Position numbers and translations under genes: made by a program. DNA of 64,000 nucleotides, from assembly GCA_024449915.1 (NCBI GenBank), contig JAMZAV010003153.1:1-64000 (forward strand). The letters are read 5' to 3'. Of the stretch, positions 53,836 through 64,000 are shown one piece after another. Below the pieces are notes generated by a model. That model had not been told where the DNA came from. It saw only the letters and a list, made by a program, of their open reading frames with translations, and did not search any database. The DNA is from Sweltsa coloradensis. Its lineage: Eukaryota > Arthropoda > Insecta > Plecoptera > Chloroperlidae. Each line of letters opens with the position of its first letter. The first letter of the stretch is position 1.

Positions 53836-54540
53836 CTAGGAAACGCTCAGTTGGACGCGTTGATAAGCGAGCACGTGCTATAGCTAGACCCACATTGCAC
53901 ATTTTTATAAATTTTCAATTTACGACGTTCGCGTTTCCAGTATTATTTATTATTGCCAAGGTATTTGGGTAAACCCGTATGTAAATCTTTACTTTGTGGA
54001 TAAAATCCACCGCTATCTAGAGGACCTTGACTCATTGGGAAAATATTAAAACTCTTTGGTGACAAATAATAGACTGCTTCCTCGAAAGTATTTTGATTAC
54101 TTCTAGGTGGCAGTGCATTTGAAACTTCGCGCGTCTTTTCGTTGCCATGGCAACGTTACTTTTGTTATAATGTAATTTCCATCTACACTACTTATCGGAT
54201 CAAACTAAAATTAACATATTCGTGACCGGACGGACATTCTAAATGATTTGGCTATCTCAGATTTTGTCGCCGGTTAGTTTGAAAAAAAAAACTTTCGATT
54301 AACTTTAATGTAACTTTTTAACTTTTTGAACGATTTTGCCACAAAACTAATGGCATTCAATCGAGAACAAAGCTTGCGGATGGTCAAAATTTCAACTCGA
54401 TCCGAGCCTCCGTTCGAACGTTATGGCGAGACATACAAACAAAAAAAAAACAAACAAACAAAACAAACAAAAAAACAAACAAAACGAGTGACAAATTTTT
54501 CCGGCAGAGTCAAATGGAAACGCTCGCTTCGCTCGCTTAA
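53836..54540 (-). mobile_element. Helentron-like element, family A, copy 3
   Basis: Plus strand starts CTAGGAAACGCTCAGTTGG, ends CGCTCGCTTCGCTCGCTTAA. Very similar to copies 1 and 2; lacks the internal duplication of copy 2. Confidence 0.7.
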
Positions 54541-54985
54541 TTATATACCTCAAAAACTCATATTAAAACCTGAATGTCTATGGATTCTGGTTAACTTTTT
54601 TCAACATTTTTTTTCAAAAGCTACTTCATCACCATAACCTTAATGTTCATGTGAAATATGAACGTTGTAGCCCCACCCGTTTGGTCAGATTCGGCCTAAA
54701 TGTCACAAAAATTCCGCACTTACAATCGAAAAAAATCGTTAAAGTACGATATTCATGAGAAATATTTCTTCGATTGTACGCAAAAATGTGAAAGCTCTAA
54801 GTTCAGAATTTTCGAAGGTCCCCTTCAATTTTCATCAAGATCGCATATGCAGTTTGCCTGGTAGAGAGCGAACAATCAGACAGAAAAAAAACAAAACACA
54901 CACAAAAAAATATCCAAGCTATTTTGGGGGAGGGGGGGGGGGCGGGGTGAATTTGAAGAATTCGCTTCGCTTATCCATGTATCCT
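54541..54985 (-). mobile_element. Family B partial copy
   Basis: Inverted family B body (GTAGCCCCACCCGTTTGGTC) with head CGCTTCGCTTATCCA at 54963-54977. The 3' end is missing, as if interrupted by the adjoining A element. Confidence 0.5.
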
Positions 54986-55300
54986 TGGAAATTAATGCCT
55001 GTCCTTGTATTGAGTAGAGCAGGAATACGCTTTTTACCTCTAACCCTTAACTCTAGACTCCACCTTACCCTGGGTAAAAATACTGTCCTGGAATCTGGCC
55101 CCATTGGAATTCCACTAGGATTTAATACTGGGCCGCTTCGCAAACGCTTTACCAGTTGGGTTGATTGATAAGTTAGTACCATTCTATGGTCGGAAAAATG
55201 TAAGTACTATTCTGCTTAACACGTAAAGCATGGTAGGAGAAAGGTAGTACCATTATGCTAACACTAAGCATGGTCGGAGATAGGAGAGTACCATAAGTCG
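54986..55300. repeat. Displaced half of the duplicated upstream block, with short tandem repeats
   Basis: Matches 50600-50830 and continues into units containing AGCATGGTCGGAGATAG and GTACCATTCTGCT, the same tandem family as 51350-51660. Before the Helentron-like insertions it would have continued directly from 53045. Confidence 0.55.
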
Positions 55301-55399
55301 AGCTCTGCTCCCTTTACTAGACGATCTTATAACTTCTCCTTCTATCTCAGAGTAACTCTTTCCGCTAGATGTTCCTGAGACATGTAAAATCCAGTTTGA

Positions 55400-56510
55400 A
55401 GATCAGCAGCACAGCGTGCTTTTGGCAGCCTTGGATGTCACGGTGATGACAGATCTCTCGATTATGTCGGAAGAACAAAAGAAGGTTCCCCGCCTTGCAT
55501 TGAGAAAGAAGGCTGTACTTGGTGACCCAGCACTACAAACGGAAGCATATCCTCGCAACATTTTAGAAATGGCGGGAGAGACTGAAATTGACATCAATGA
55601 CGTTCTATGGAAAGTATCTTCTACTGCACCTCCCACTATGTGGATCCCAAATTCTGTGCGTGCACTAATATTTATGGATGTTCATGCGCACCCATTGAGT
55701 GCCCATTTTGGGTATTTCAAAACACTGAGGAAAGTACAGGAAAAGTACTTTTGGCTGGGTATGCGGCACAATGTTCTTACATTTATACGCTCATGCCAAA
55801 CATGCCAGAGGATCAAGCGCTCAAACAAAAAAGCCTTGGGATTCATGGCCATCTTTAAAGCCATTTGCAGAACAGTGTGAATATGATATGGCCTCTCCCA
55901 CGTTCCACAAAGGGATTCTTGCATATTGATGGTGAAGAACCAATACCTTCTATCTGCCATTTTCTGCAAAAATTAGATTTTTGTGTCTATGGATACACAA
56001 AATTATTTCGAATTTTTTGATGTTAATAGCTCCTATCTCACAATGCTTAAACAACTCCAAAAGAGACATATTATAGTACTACCTTACATCAATATCTCCC
56101 AGATATCTCCTATCTGCCACCGCCAACTATAGTTACTTTTTTTGAATCAGTTTTAATGCTCTCCTGAACAATTTGCTTTTTGGCAGATAGAAGGTATTGG
56201 TTCTTCACCATCGAATCCTAGTAATTGTCGAAAAGTTTACCCGCTTCCTGATTCCATTAGAACTCCTTCTTCAAGTGTTGTGGTCGACTGCGTCCTGGAG
56301 GTTTTCTGTAGACATGGTTTCCCGGAAGCTATATCCAGCGATAACGGCAAACAGTTTGTGTCCAAACTGTGGAAGTCGGTCATGGCACAACTGCACATAG
56401 CAGACAGACATACGGTCCCATGTCGTCCCTGTGGTCAGCTCGTCGAGCGACATAATGGTGTGCTGGAGACAGCATTAAAAAGCTATTGTGATCGACACTG
56501 AGATTGGGAT
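55400..56510 (+). pseudogene. Ty3/Gypsy-type integrase remnant
   Basis: Frame 55416-55880 includes the HHCC zinc-binding module of LTR integrases (DVHAHPLSAHFGYFKTLRKV; then SCQTCQRIKR). Frame 56280-56501 has the core motif FCRHGFPEAISSDNGKQF and LVERHNGVLETALK (the glutamate region). The two parts are separated by a MITE at 55928-56212 and by small frame changes. No LTRs, protease or RT were found nearby, so it is an isolated, inactive fragment. Confidence 0.75.
55928..56212. mobile_element. MITE inserted into the Gypsy integrase
   Basis: 285 bp with 32-bp perfect inverted ends starting GATGGTGAAGAACCAATACC and ending GGTATTGGTTCTTCACCATC. AT-rich interior, no coding. Confidence 0.85.
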
Positions 56511-56803
56511 GTTCACTTATCAGCAATTGCTTTTGCCATGCCCCATCCCTACAATTTTCTTTGCACGATCATTCGATCATAGTCAAGATAACAGCATTGT
56601 TTATTACTGTACACAGAACGAAATCTCTAAATTAGCAAGGGTACACTATGTTTCGAGCTGAAAAGGGGAGTTCGTACTTACGGAACTAAGCCATCAATTT
56701 TCGATCGCGAAAGATTATCTTTTGTGTGCATATTGAGAAAAGTGGTAGTAATCATCTTGTTATTTTTTGTAATTTGTCTTTTTTATGACTATGGCCATAC
56801 CTA
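56511..56803. other. No gene seen
   Basis: Unassigned sequence between the integrase remnant and a family A element. Confidence 0.4.
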
Positions 56804-57703
56804 ATTGAGCGAGCGAAGCGAGCGTCTCCACTTGACTCTTATGGCTCGAATGTCTTTTCTTTTCTTTTTTTTTCTGTTACTGTATCACCGTTTCTCTGAT
56901 CGACCTGAAATTTTGCACACATGTACATACCACCTAGGCGGGTTGCTGTATAGTTTTGTGGCAAAATCGTTCAAAAAGTTAAAAAGTTACATTAAAGTTA
57001 ATCGAAGTTTTTTTTTCAAAACTAACTGCGACAAAATCTGAGTGTGGCCAAATCATTAGAATGTCCGTCGATCACGATATTTATTTATTTGATCCGATAA
57101 GTAGTGTAGTGGAAATTACATTATAACAAAGTCCCGTTACCATGGCAACGGAAAGTCGCACAGCTTTTGGCTCATGATAGCGGTCAAACGGAGGCTCGGA
57201 CGAGTTGAAATTTGACCATCCGCAGGTTTCGTTCCGATTGAATGCCATTAGTTTGTGGCAAAATCGTTCAAAAGTATAAGTTACATTAAAGTTAATCTAA
57301 AGTTTTTTTTTTAACTAACGCGACAAAATCTGAGGTAGCCAATCATTTAGAATGTCCGTCCGGTCACGATATGTAATTTATTTTGATCCGATAAGTAGTG
57401 TAGATAGAAATTACATTTTAACAAAAGTAACGTTACCATGGCAACGAAAGTGCACAAGATTCTGGTCACTAGTACTGCCACCTAGAAGAAATCAAGAGTA
57501 AATAGTTTTCCCAAAGAAATGAGTGAAGATCCTCTAGATGGCGGTGGATTTTATCCATTCTCTCCTATTTTACAAATTTTCAGCTAAATCGGTCAAGACC
57601 TAAAATACTTATTGGTATGTAATATTATGGGAATGTCGTACTCGGGTCGTGTTGCACGTACCGGTGCTCGCTCAACAACGCGTCCAACTGAGCGTTTTCC
57701 TAG
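56804..57703 (+). mobile_element. Helentron-like element, family A, copy 4
   Basis: Starts TTGAGCGAGCGAAGCGAGCG; ends AACGCGTCCAACTGAGCG then TTTTCCTAG. Its subterminal GCTCGCTCAA pairs exactly with its own 5' TTGAGCGAGC, whereas copies 1-3 have the TTAAGCGAGC/GCTCGCTTA version. Contains the same internal duplication as copy 2. Confidence 0.75.
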
Positions 57704-58835
57704 TTTTAAAATATTGATTAAAAATTGATTTTTTTGTAGACTTTGAGAACTCGCACGATACATAAAACAGTAACTTAAGGCGAATCTATCGCCTAGCGTA
57801 CAGAACAATAACTAACTAGTGCTGTACACTCGAGTCGCTGGCTCGGCGGATCACATAACGTCGATAAAATGGCTGAAAGAGTTCAGTGTTTCCTGACAGA
57901 ATGCGCCACGTTAAAAACCGATATTGAGGGTTGAGTGAGTGTGTGTGTATGTGTGGGAAATTTGAAGCGACCACGGTCACAGCTGCGACAGCGCGCCGGA
58001 GAATCGAGAGGCGAAGGCGAGTGAGTCATTGTATCCATTTACAAACGTCTCTCCCCCCCCCCCCCTCTTCATGGCCCGAACATCACACATTGCTCGTATA
58101 AAAAAAGGAACATGCGAATGAAAGGTCCTATGAATGACAATGGAGATTGGAGCATAGCAGAACAACCATTATCGATTTTTGAGATGGAAAGGAATGTTGG
58201 ATTTTACTCCACTACTATGTCTTTACGTATTGGTAGTAGTCTGTCTCTCCAGAAAAATTACTACATTAGTAAATCACTTCTCAATAGAAGAATGAAAATG
58301 AAGGAAATAAGGTTTCTGGTCAACGCTTGAGATTGAGATAACAAAAGAAAGCGAGCGGGTGAAGAAAAGAGAAAAAAAAAGAAACTACTTGCGTATTTAT
58401 TGATTGTCCACTCAGTTACAACAAGCAGTGGCATTTAACACGGAATTTGGTGCAAAATACAGAAATAACAATGCCAATTGTCAAACCTAGCTGTGTATAA
58501 AGCCTGGGCTTTGCCCCCCCCCCCCCCCCCCCCCCCCCAAAGCCAATAAAAAGGGTTATCGCGAGCAACTATTAGGAAAATTACATAACCTAACCAATAA
58601 TACCTAATAATTAAGTAATACATAACTAAAATATCAACAATCAAGATTGTGTTAAAATTAAACAAAAAGGTATTTTGTTTATTATAATATTATGCACAAC
58701 TAGTAAGACACGTGTGATGTATCAATAATTGAACAATTATCAATAATATTATTAATGCAATTATTGTAATTGACGATCATGGTGGAAGAAGTGAAATGTG
58801 AATGGGGAAAACAAAATTAAGCATCCCCCCCCAGG
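57704..58835. other. Unassigned sequence
   Basis: No recognised gene. A short plus-strand frame MAERVQCFLTECATLKTDIEG at 57868 ends in a stop immediately before GTGAGTGTG. C-runs at 58052-58066 and 58516-58540. Confidence 0.35.
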
Positions 58836-59370
58836 CAGTGGCGTAGGAACTATTTTTTTAGTGGGGGGGTCACACTCAAGTTCTCTATGAGGTTGGGTGG
58901 GTAAACCGGGGTCTGGGGCGAAGCCACAGCCGCCGGAGGCTTTTTCACTGTAGGCGAGATTTTTTTTAAAAGGTGCCCTTGATAGGTGGCCTAAAACACG
59001 TTTTCAGGCGAATTTTAACTATGAATAAGGGTTATATTTTGAAGCTAATATTGCATTGAAGATTGATTACCTGACTAAAATCGGTCGACAGTCTGCTTGC
59101 ACTGCACACAAAATATAATGAATATTAGTCTAAAATCAGATGGCTAGTCTAGTCTCGCAAATCACGTCTCTTAATGAATCTTTCTAAAAAATGTTAACAA
59201 AAACCTTCCTTTTTGTTTGCAAGCCCGACTGTAGTAAAAATCCTAAAAATCACCCAAGCTATAAGTTAGAAAATAACACCCATACCTGGCTTGACCCCCC
59301 CACTGCGGGGGTCAAGCCAACCAGTGGGGGGGGAGTTTCCCCCCATCCCCCCCCCGTTCCTACGCCCCTG
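58836..59370. mobile_element. MITE-like element with CAGTGGCGTAGGAAC inverted ends
   Basis: Left CAGTGGCGTAGGAAC, right GTTCCTACGCCCCTG; a G-run inside the left end and C-runs inside the right end. Such CAGNGGCGTAG ends are common in hAT-like non-autonomous elements (family knowledge; not verified). No coding. Confidence 0.6.
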
Positions 59371-59754
59371 CCCCCAGGGAACCCGGCGTCCCGATTTTTT
59401 TTAGAACTAACACCTGGCTTGTTCGTGAAACGTCTTGCGTGGCATTTGCGCATATGTTAAGAGGAACCATTACCAAAAAATAGCACGTCCACCGATGTCG
59501 CTTGTCAGTTGACATTTGTCACAGACTGAGATAAGAACGCGTTCTTGCCTCATCATTGTGTGGTTGCATAGTGCAGCACGGGAGGGGGAAGGGGATAGGG
59601 GACTGCCAGTGCCCGCACTCACTCTCATTCGTATCATATGCCGTTGCCGCTTATAATATATATAGAACGTTCTGTTCTGTCATCAGATTTTGTCTCGTTA
59701 GCTCGATAGTCGAAATATTTTGTAAATTCTAACGATTATTATAATAATAAAAGA
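59371..59754. other. No gene seen
   Basis: Unassigned sequence; AATAATAATA-rich near 59735. Confidence 0.4.
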
Positions 59755-59964
59755 GGAGAAGAAAATGTGGAAACAAGTATAGTCACTACTATACCAATTA
59801 TTGTATCAGCCACGAATGTTACGATAGTCCCACTCCCACACAACTTGCACAATAAATTTACAACAACTGGAGACTGGACAGTGGACAGGACGTCAACGAG
59901 AAAGCAGATGGTGGTTATAAATTCTCATATTGTGACAGTCCGAAAATTCCTCAATGATAGTATT
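59755..59964 (+). mobile_element. R2/R4-type LINE 3' fragment, copy 3
   Basis: Plus-strand reading VTTIPIIVSATNVTIVPLP then VRKFLNDSIR matches the C-terminus of the element at 22489-24312 (VTTIPIIVSATAVIPHNL; VRKFLNDNVL). Preceded by a short ATT/TAA-rich patch and cut on the right by the hAT-like sequence. Confidence 0.6.
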
Positions 59965-60829
59965 AGGATGACCAGACGTCCCGGTTTCCCAGGACAGTCC
60001 TGGTTTTCAGGTATCTGTACCAGTGTCCCGAGAGACACCACCCGGGACGGGTAATTGTCCCGTTTTTCCCACATAGGACGGTTTTATTCATTTTATAGTC
60101 ATTTTTCGGATTTACAAATACTTTCTTATTTCATTTCGTAATACTAAATAATTATGTACGTAGTAGGCTAATACGACGCGTCACTTCTCCAAGACAGTGT
60201 AGTGGCATGTCAAACTGAGAGATTTATGTGTTGTTCTGAGTTGTGTTTTTTTGCTGTTTGAGTGATTGTGTGAGTCATCCGAGTGTAAAATGTGTAAGAG
60301 AATGTGTGTGTTCAATGACAATTTGCAAAAGAGCTATCCTTTTATTAAAAAGGCTAATCTAGATAACAAAGTGCAATGCACTATTTGCAAAGGTGTATTT
60401 TCAATAGATCACGGAGGCAAGACCGACATTGCCGTCACATGAAAACAAAAAAACATAAAGAAGCGAACCTTGCCTCAATCAAAAGTGAGGAAATTAGTAA
60501 ATATTTTTCGCGAGAAAAAATGGGTACAGACGAGGCTAAATTTGCAGCTGCTGAAGGAACATTTGCTGACCATACCGTTATGCACAATCACAGTTTTCTT
60601 TCAATAGATTGTACGTCTGCGATAGTGCCACAACCATTTCACTTCCAAAGTTCCCTTGTCAATTATTACATTACAACAAGTATTTCGTGCCTTCCTTGCT
60701 CAGATCGCTCTAAAAGCTATCTGGAGGACAAGTTTTGTATACGAATGCTATTTGTTGTATTGTTTCGCATTATTTCGATGAGTTTGGTATTTGATGTTTT
60801 TTATTGTTATACTCATATGCATGGTTTAA
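59965..60829 (+). mobile_element. hAT-like transposon relic (5' part)
   Basis: Begins TAGGATGACCAGACGTCCCG, a terminus resembling hAT-type ends, followed by a non-coding leader and then the zinc-finger coding relic at 60291. No transposase catalytic domain and no right end found; it is cut by the family B element at 60830. Confidence 0.45.
60291..60610 (+). pseudogene. BED/ZBED-like zinc-finger N-terminus of a hAT transposase
   Basis: From 60291 the frame reads MCKRMCVFNDNLQKSYPFI then VQCTICKGVFSIDHGG; after a small frameshift near 60415 it continues RHMKTKKHKEANLASIKSEE. Together they form a C2-H2 BED-like finger (CTIC ... RHMKTKKH) as in hAT/ZBED-type transposases, where it binds transposon ends. 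FADHTVMHNHSFLSIDCTS after it also fits that family. Truncated before the RNase-H-like core. Confidence 0.55.
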
Positions 60830-61607
60830 TTGGATGAGCGTAGCGAGCGAAGCGAAGATTCCATTTTACTACACTGGAGAAAAAAATCCGGATTGTTTTT
60901 TTTTCTGTATTTTTGTGTGTTTGTCAGCACAATTCCGGCTAAACCGATACTCCAATTGCGATGAAATTTTCTGGAGGCCTTCAAAATCTCTAAACTTAGA
61001 ACTGCCACGTTTTTGAGCGCAATCGAAAATTTGTTTCCAATGAAAATCGCAATTTTACGATTTTTTTCGATAAAAAAAATATCGACTTATAACACCTACA
61101 TGCTTTATCCGATTGTAATGATTTTCTCACAGAACCGTCATTTTATGAATTGATATATTCGTGAGGAATTAGAGCGTAATCAAAAAATTAATTCTCATGA
61201 AAATTGCAATTTTACGATTTTTTTAATTTTTAAAATTTCTTCGACTTATAACACCTACATGCTTTATCCTATTGTAATGATTTTAACATAAAACCGTCAT
61301 TTTATGAATTAATATATTCGTGTGAAATTTGAGCGCAATCGAAATATTATTTCTTATTATAATCGCAATTTTACGATTTATTTTTATTTTTAAAATTTCT
61401 TCGTTTTATAACACCTACATGCTTTCTCCGATTGTAATGATTTTTTCACAGAACCTTAATTTCAAGAATTTATATATTCGTTTGAAATTTAAGCGCAATC
61501 GAAAAATTATTTCTCATGAAAATCGCAATTTTACGCTTTTTTTCGTTTAAAAAAAATTACGCTCATCCAACAACGCACCTGAAAAAGCGTTTGCGAAGCT
61601 TCCTAGT
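60830..61607 (+). mobile_element. Helentron-like element, family B, copy 5 (variant tail)
   Basis: Starts TTGGATGAGCGTAGCGAGCG; 3' part ACGCTCATCCAACAACGCAC then GAAAAAGCGTTTGCGAAGCT and TCCTAG. The interior holds four tandem copies of a ~150-bp block around CTTATAACACCTACATGC. Confidence 0.7.
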
Positions 61608-61842
61608 TTAATTGTTACGGGCTGTACAGAGATGTGAAAAAACATGCGAATAAAAATAATTACACGAGGCGTAATCACATAATATACAAGTGAACAATAA
61701 ATAAAAATTGATACATACACAGACGTAAAATTTTATAAACGACGTACCATGGACGAGATGATATTGCACACGTTGCATGCAAACTGAACCGAGTGAGTTC
61801 TTATAACTATTGATTTTGAACTCATTGCGATTTCTATTATTT

Positions 61843-62516
61843 TTAAACGAGGGAGCGGAGCGACCGAGTGTCTCCATTCAACTCGAACGGCTCTCATTCT
61901 GTGATTCTGTCTTTCTATCTGTCTGTCTGTCTGTACGTCGAAAATCAGCCGAACCGCTGAACAGATTGGGCTGAAATTTTAAAAAGACATCCGGTACGAA
62001 ATTATTGAGAACTGCTAACAAAATGAACTAGATCCATTGCGATTTAATCCTACAATAAATAAAAATGTGATTTTTAAAATATCGATAGTATTTGTTTAGT
62101 AGCAGCTATCGGGACCACATCTACGTGGCTTGCATGGCCTATTGGTAAGCATTTGGCCTACCACACGGAGGGTTGAGGTTCGATACCCGTTAGCTCGAAC
62201 TTTTTTTATATTTTTACACCCACATATTATTTTTGAGGGGAGTTAAATGGGAATAAAACTTAGGTGATTTTGTTTTATCTTGGAAATTTGTTAATGATTC
62301 ACGCTTATACGTTTTGAACACGATTCGCATTTCAAATGTTCAATTTAAATATCTAGGAAACGCCAAAGTCGTTGTTAAACGAGTGAGTGACCCATGTGTT
62401 GATCCCGGTATCTTTTCCTCATCTGGGCTAGATCCTGGGGGGAAAGGGGATTTCCCGGGGTACTCAACACTTGGCTCACTCCTCACTCGTTTAACAACGA
62501 CTTTGGGTTTCCCTAG
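61843..62516 (+). mobile_element. Helentron-like element, family C, copy 4
   Basis: Starts TTAAACGAGGGAGCGGAGCG; tRNA-like part at 62125-62190 (TTGCATGGCCTATTGGTAAG; GAGGTTCGATACCC); palindromic tail 62354-62516. First of three copies in a head-to-tail array. Confidence 0.7.
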
Positions 62517-62523
62517 AAACTAT

Positions 62524-63108
62524 TAAAAACGGGGGAGCGGAGCGACCAGTGTCTCCATTCAACTCAAACGGCTCTCATTTAATTCTGTCTGCCCCTGTCT
62601 GTACTCAAAAATCACCGAACCGCGAACGATTGCGCTGACTTTTTAAAAACAGACACCCGGGTACGAGTTTACTAAGAATCTTAACAAAATCACTTGATCC
62701 ATTGCGATTTAAGCCTACAATAAAAAAAAGTAAATTTTTTAAAATATAAAGGGCATTTGTTCGAGCAGTTAGCGGGACAAGGTTGACGTGGCTGCATGGC
62801 CAGTGGAACCATTTACCTACCGCACGGAGGGATGGGGTTCGATACCGTCAGATCTAACTTTTTTATATTTTTACACCCACATATTATTTTTGAGGGGTTT
62901 TAAAGGGGGAAAAAATTGGTGATTTTTTTTTATTTTGGGAAATTTTTTTAAATGTTTACGCTAATACGTTTTGAATACGATTCCATTTTGAATTTTCAAT
63001 TTAAAAATTATTGTGGAAGCAGAGTGAGTTCCTGTAAGGTTACCTACGGCCGGTTTTAAAGTCAAAAAACTCGGGAAATACTCTTTTACACGATTTGGGG
63101 TTTCCCTA
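62524..63108 (+). mobile_element. Helentron-like element, family C, copy 5
   Basis: Starts TAAAAACGGGGGAGCGGAGC; same body with more small indels; tRNA-like part at 62790-62850; ends GGGGTTTCCCTAT near 63108, directly before the next copy. Confidence 0.6.
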
Positions 63109-63370
63109 TTAACGAGGGAGCGGAGCGTCCGAGTGTCTCCATTTAACTCGAAAAGGTCTCATTTTGAGTTCTGTCTGTCTGTCTGTTTTCTTTTGTCAAA
63201 ATCCCGAATCGCTGAAAAGTTGGGCTGAAATTTTAAACAGACTCCATAGATTACTGGAACTCTAACAAAAACACTAGATCCATTGGGGATTTAATCCTAC
63301 AATAAATAAAAATGTCATTTAAAAAAAAAAATCGATAGCATTTGTTTAGTAGCAGCTAGCGGGACAATAG
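63109..63370 (+). mobile_element. Helentron-like element, family C, copy 6 (truncated)
   Basis: Starts TTAACGAGGGAGCGGAGCG and carries the body up to AGCAGCTAGCGGGACAATAG, then stops matching. The 3' half is absent. Confidence 0.6.
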
Positions 63371-64000
63371 ACCATTGGGGCCAGGAAGCGCCCTCCCCCC
63401 CCCCCCCTCGAACTAATTTTTACTAAGCATTTTTTTTCAGAAAAAAAACACGATTAAATCTACCTGTTTGCCACTTGGCGCGGGGCGTTTTTACCTCCAG
63501 GGGTGTCCATAGTCAAAAGTTGCGAACTTTGACCTGCTATAAAGGTCAAAATTTTTGATAAAATTCCAAAATTATTTTTAATTTTCATTTAACACATTAT
63601 TTTTGATTTTTTAAAACAAAATCGATTTCACTTTTTTGTAAAGGGGTGCCCAAAATTAATAATAATCGATTTTTACTGTTTTATACACTTTAACATTGAA
63701 GATTGGACATATAATCCGCATTAAGCTTTATTTTATACATAAAATGAAAGAACCACTGTATTTAAAAAATAAATTATGCAAAAACAATTCAAGGGCTGTC
63801 CAAAATGCTGGGTTTTTATATTATTGCTAATATACAACATTTTTTTAAAGTGCTAAAAATGTGTTCATGTTACTAAAATCAGTAAACCTGTCTAAGAATA
63901 CGTATAGTATGTGGGCCTAGCAAAGAATTATAATTTTTATCAGGGTTGTTCAAAAATTTGAATTCAAATTACAACAATTTGAGAGAAATATCATAAAAAT
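63371..64000. other. No gene seen
   Basis: AT-rich with a C-run at 63395-63408; no recognised repeat or coding sequence. Confidence 0.4.

Overview
Eukaryotic (animal) genomic DNA, AT-rich and dominated by transposable elements, with one recognisable host gene. Spliced exons with canonical GT-AG borders, C-type lectin domains, a BEL/Pao LTR retrotransposon, a LINE with a PHD-finger ORF1, R2/R4-type LINE pieces with a restriction-like endonuclease motif, tRNA-derived SINEs and Helentron-like elements point to an invertebrate metazoan. A protostome such as an arthropod is my first guess, but the sequence does not settle the phylum.

The host gene lies on the minus strand and spans almost the whole window (52886 down to about 5050). 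I could assemble eight coding exons by eye: a signal-peptide exon, six exons forming three C-type lectin domains (CTLDs, each split over two exons), and one long last exon with a short Cys-rich module followed by a Thr/Ser/Pro-rich mucin-like stalk. Every intron is phase 1 and every predicted junction keeps the frame. The stalk is encoded by a 27-bp (9-residue) minisatellite of over 100 units; its middle is full of indels and contains a 400-bp G-run block, so that part of the assembly is unreliable. The product looks like a secreted lectin-mucin. The block upstream of exon 1 is duplicated inside intron 1 with a possible alternative first exon.

Region by region. 0-5 kb: Helentron-like repeats, a foldback element and a LINE fragment. 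5.0-9.5 kb: last exon of the lectin-mucin gene. 10.4-17.2 kb: a 195-bp tandem repeat interrupted by a degenerate BEL/Pao element with two LTRs. 17.3-20.7 kb: MITE-like and Helentron-like elements. 20.7-31.7 kb: LINE copies of two families, several of them bracketed by (ATT)n tracts; the rightmost copy is broken by a TA-flanked DNA transposon and a SINE. 32-37 kb: more repeats and foldbacks. 37.7-52.9 kb: lectin exons 7 to 1, with repeats in the introns. 53-55.3 kb: nested Helentron-like insertions upstream of exon 1. 55.4-56.5 kb: Ty3/Gypsy integrase remnant split by a MITE. 56.8-64 kb: Helentron-like repeats, a MITE, a hAT-like zinc-finger relic and a head-to-tail repeat array.

The most informative non-gene signal is a set of three repeat families (A, B, C here) sharing one architecture: a 5' end whose first bases are the reverse complement of a subterminal 3' block, then a short AACG...CGTT stem-loop and a CCTAG terminus. 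The pairing bases differ between families, and in one case between copies, but 5' and 3' change together. This fits Helentron-associated non-autonomous elements (HINEs).
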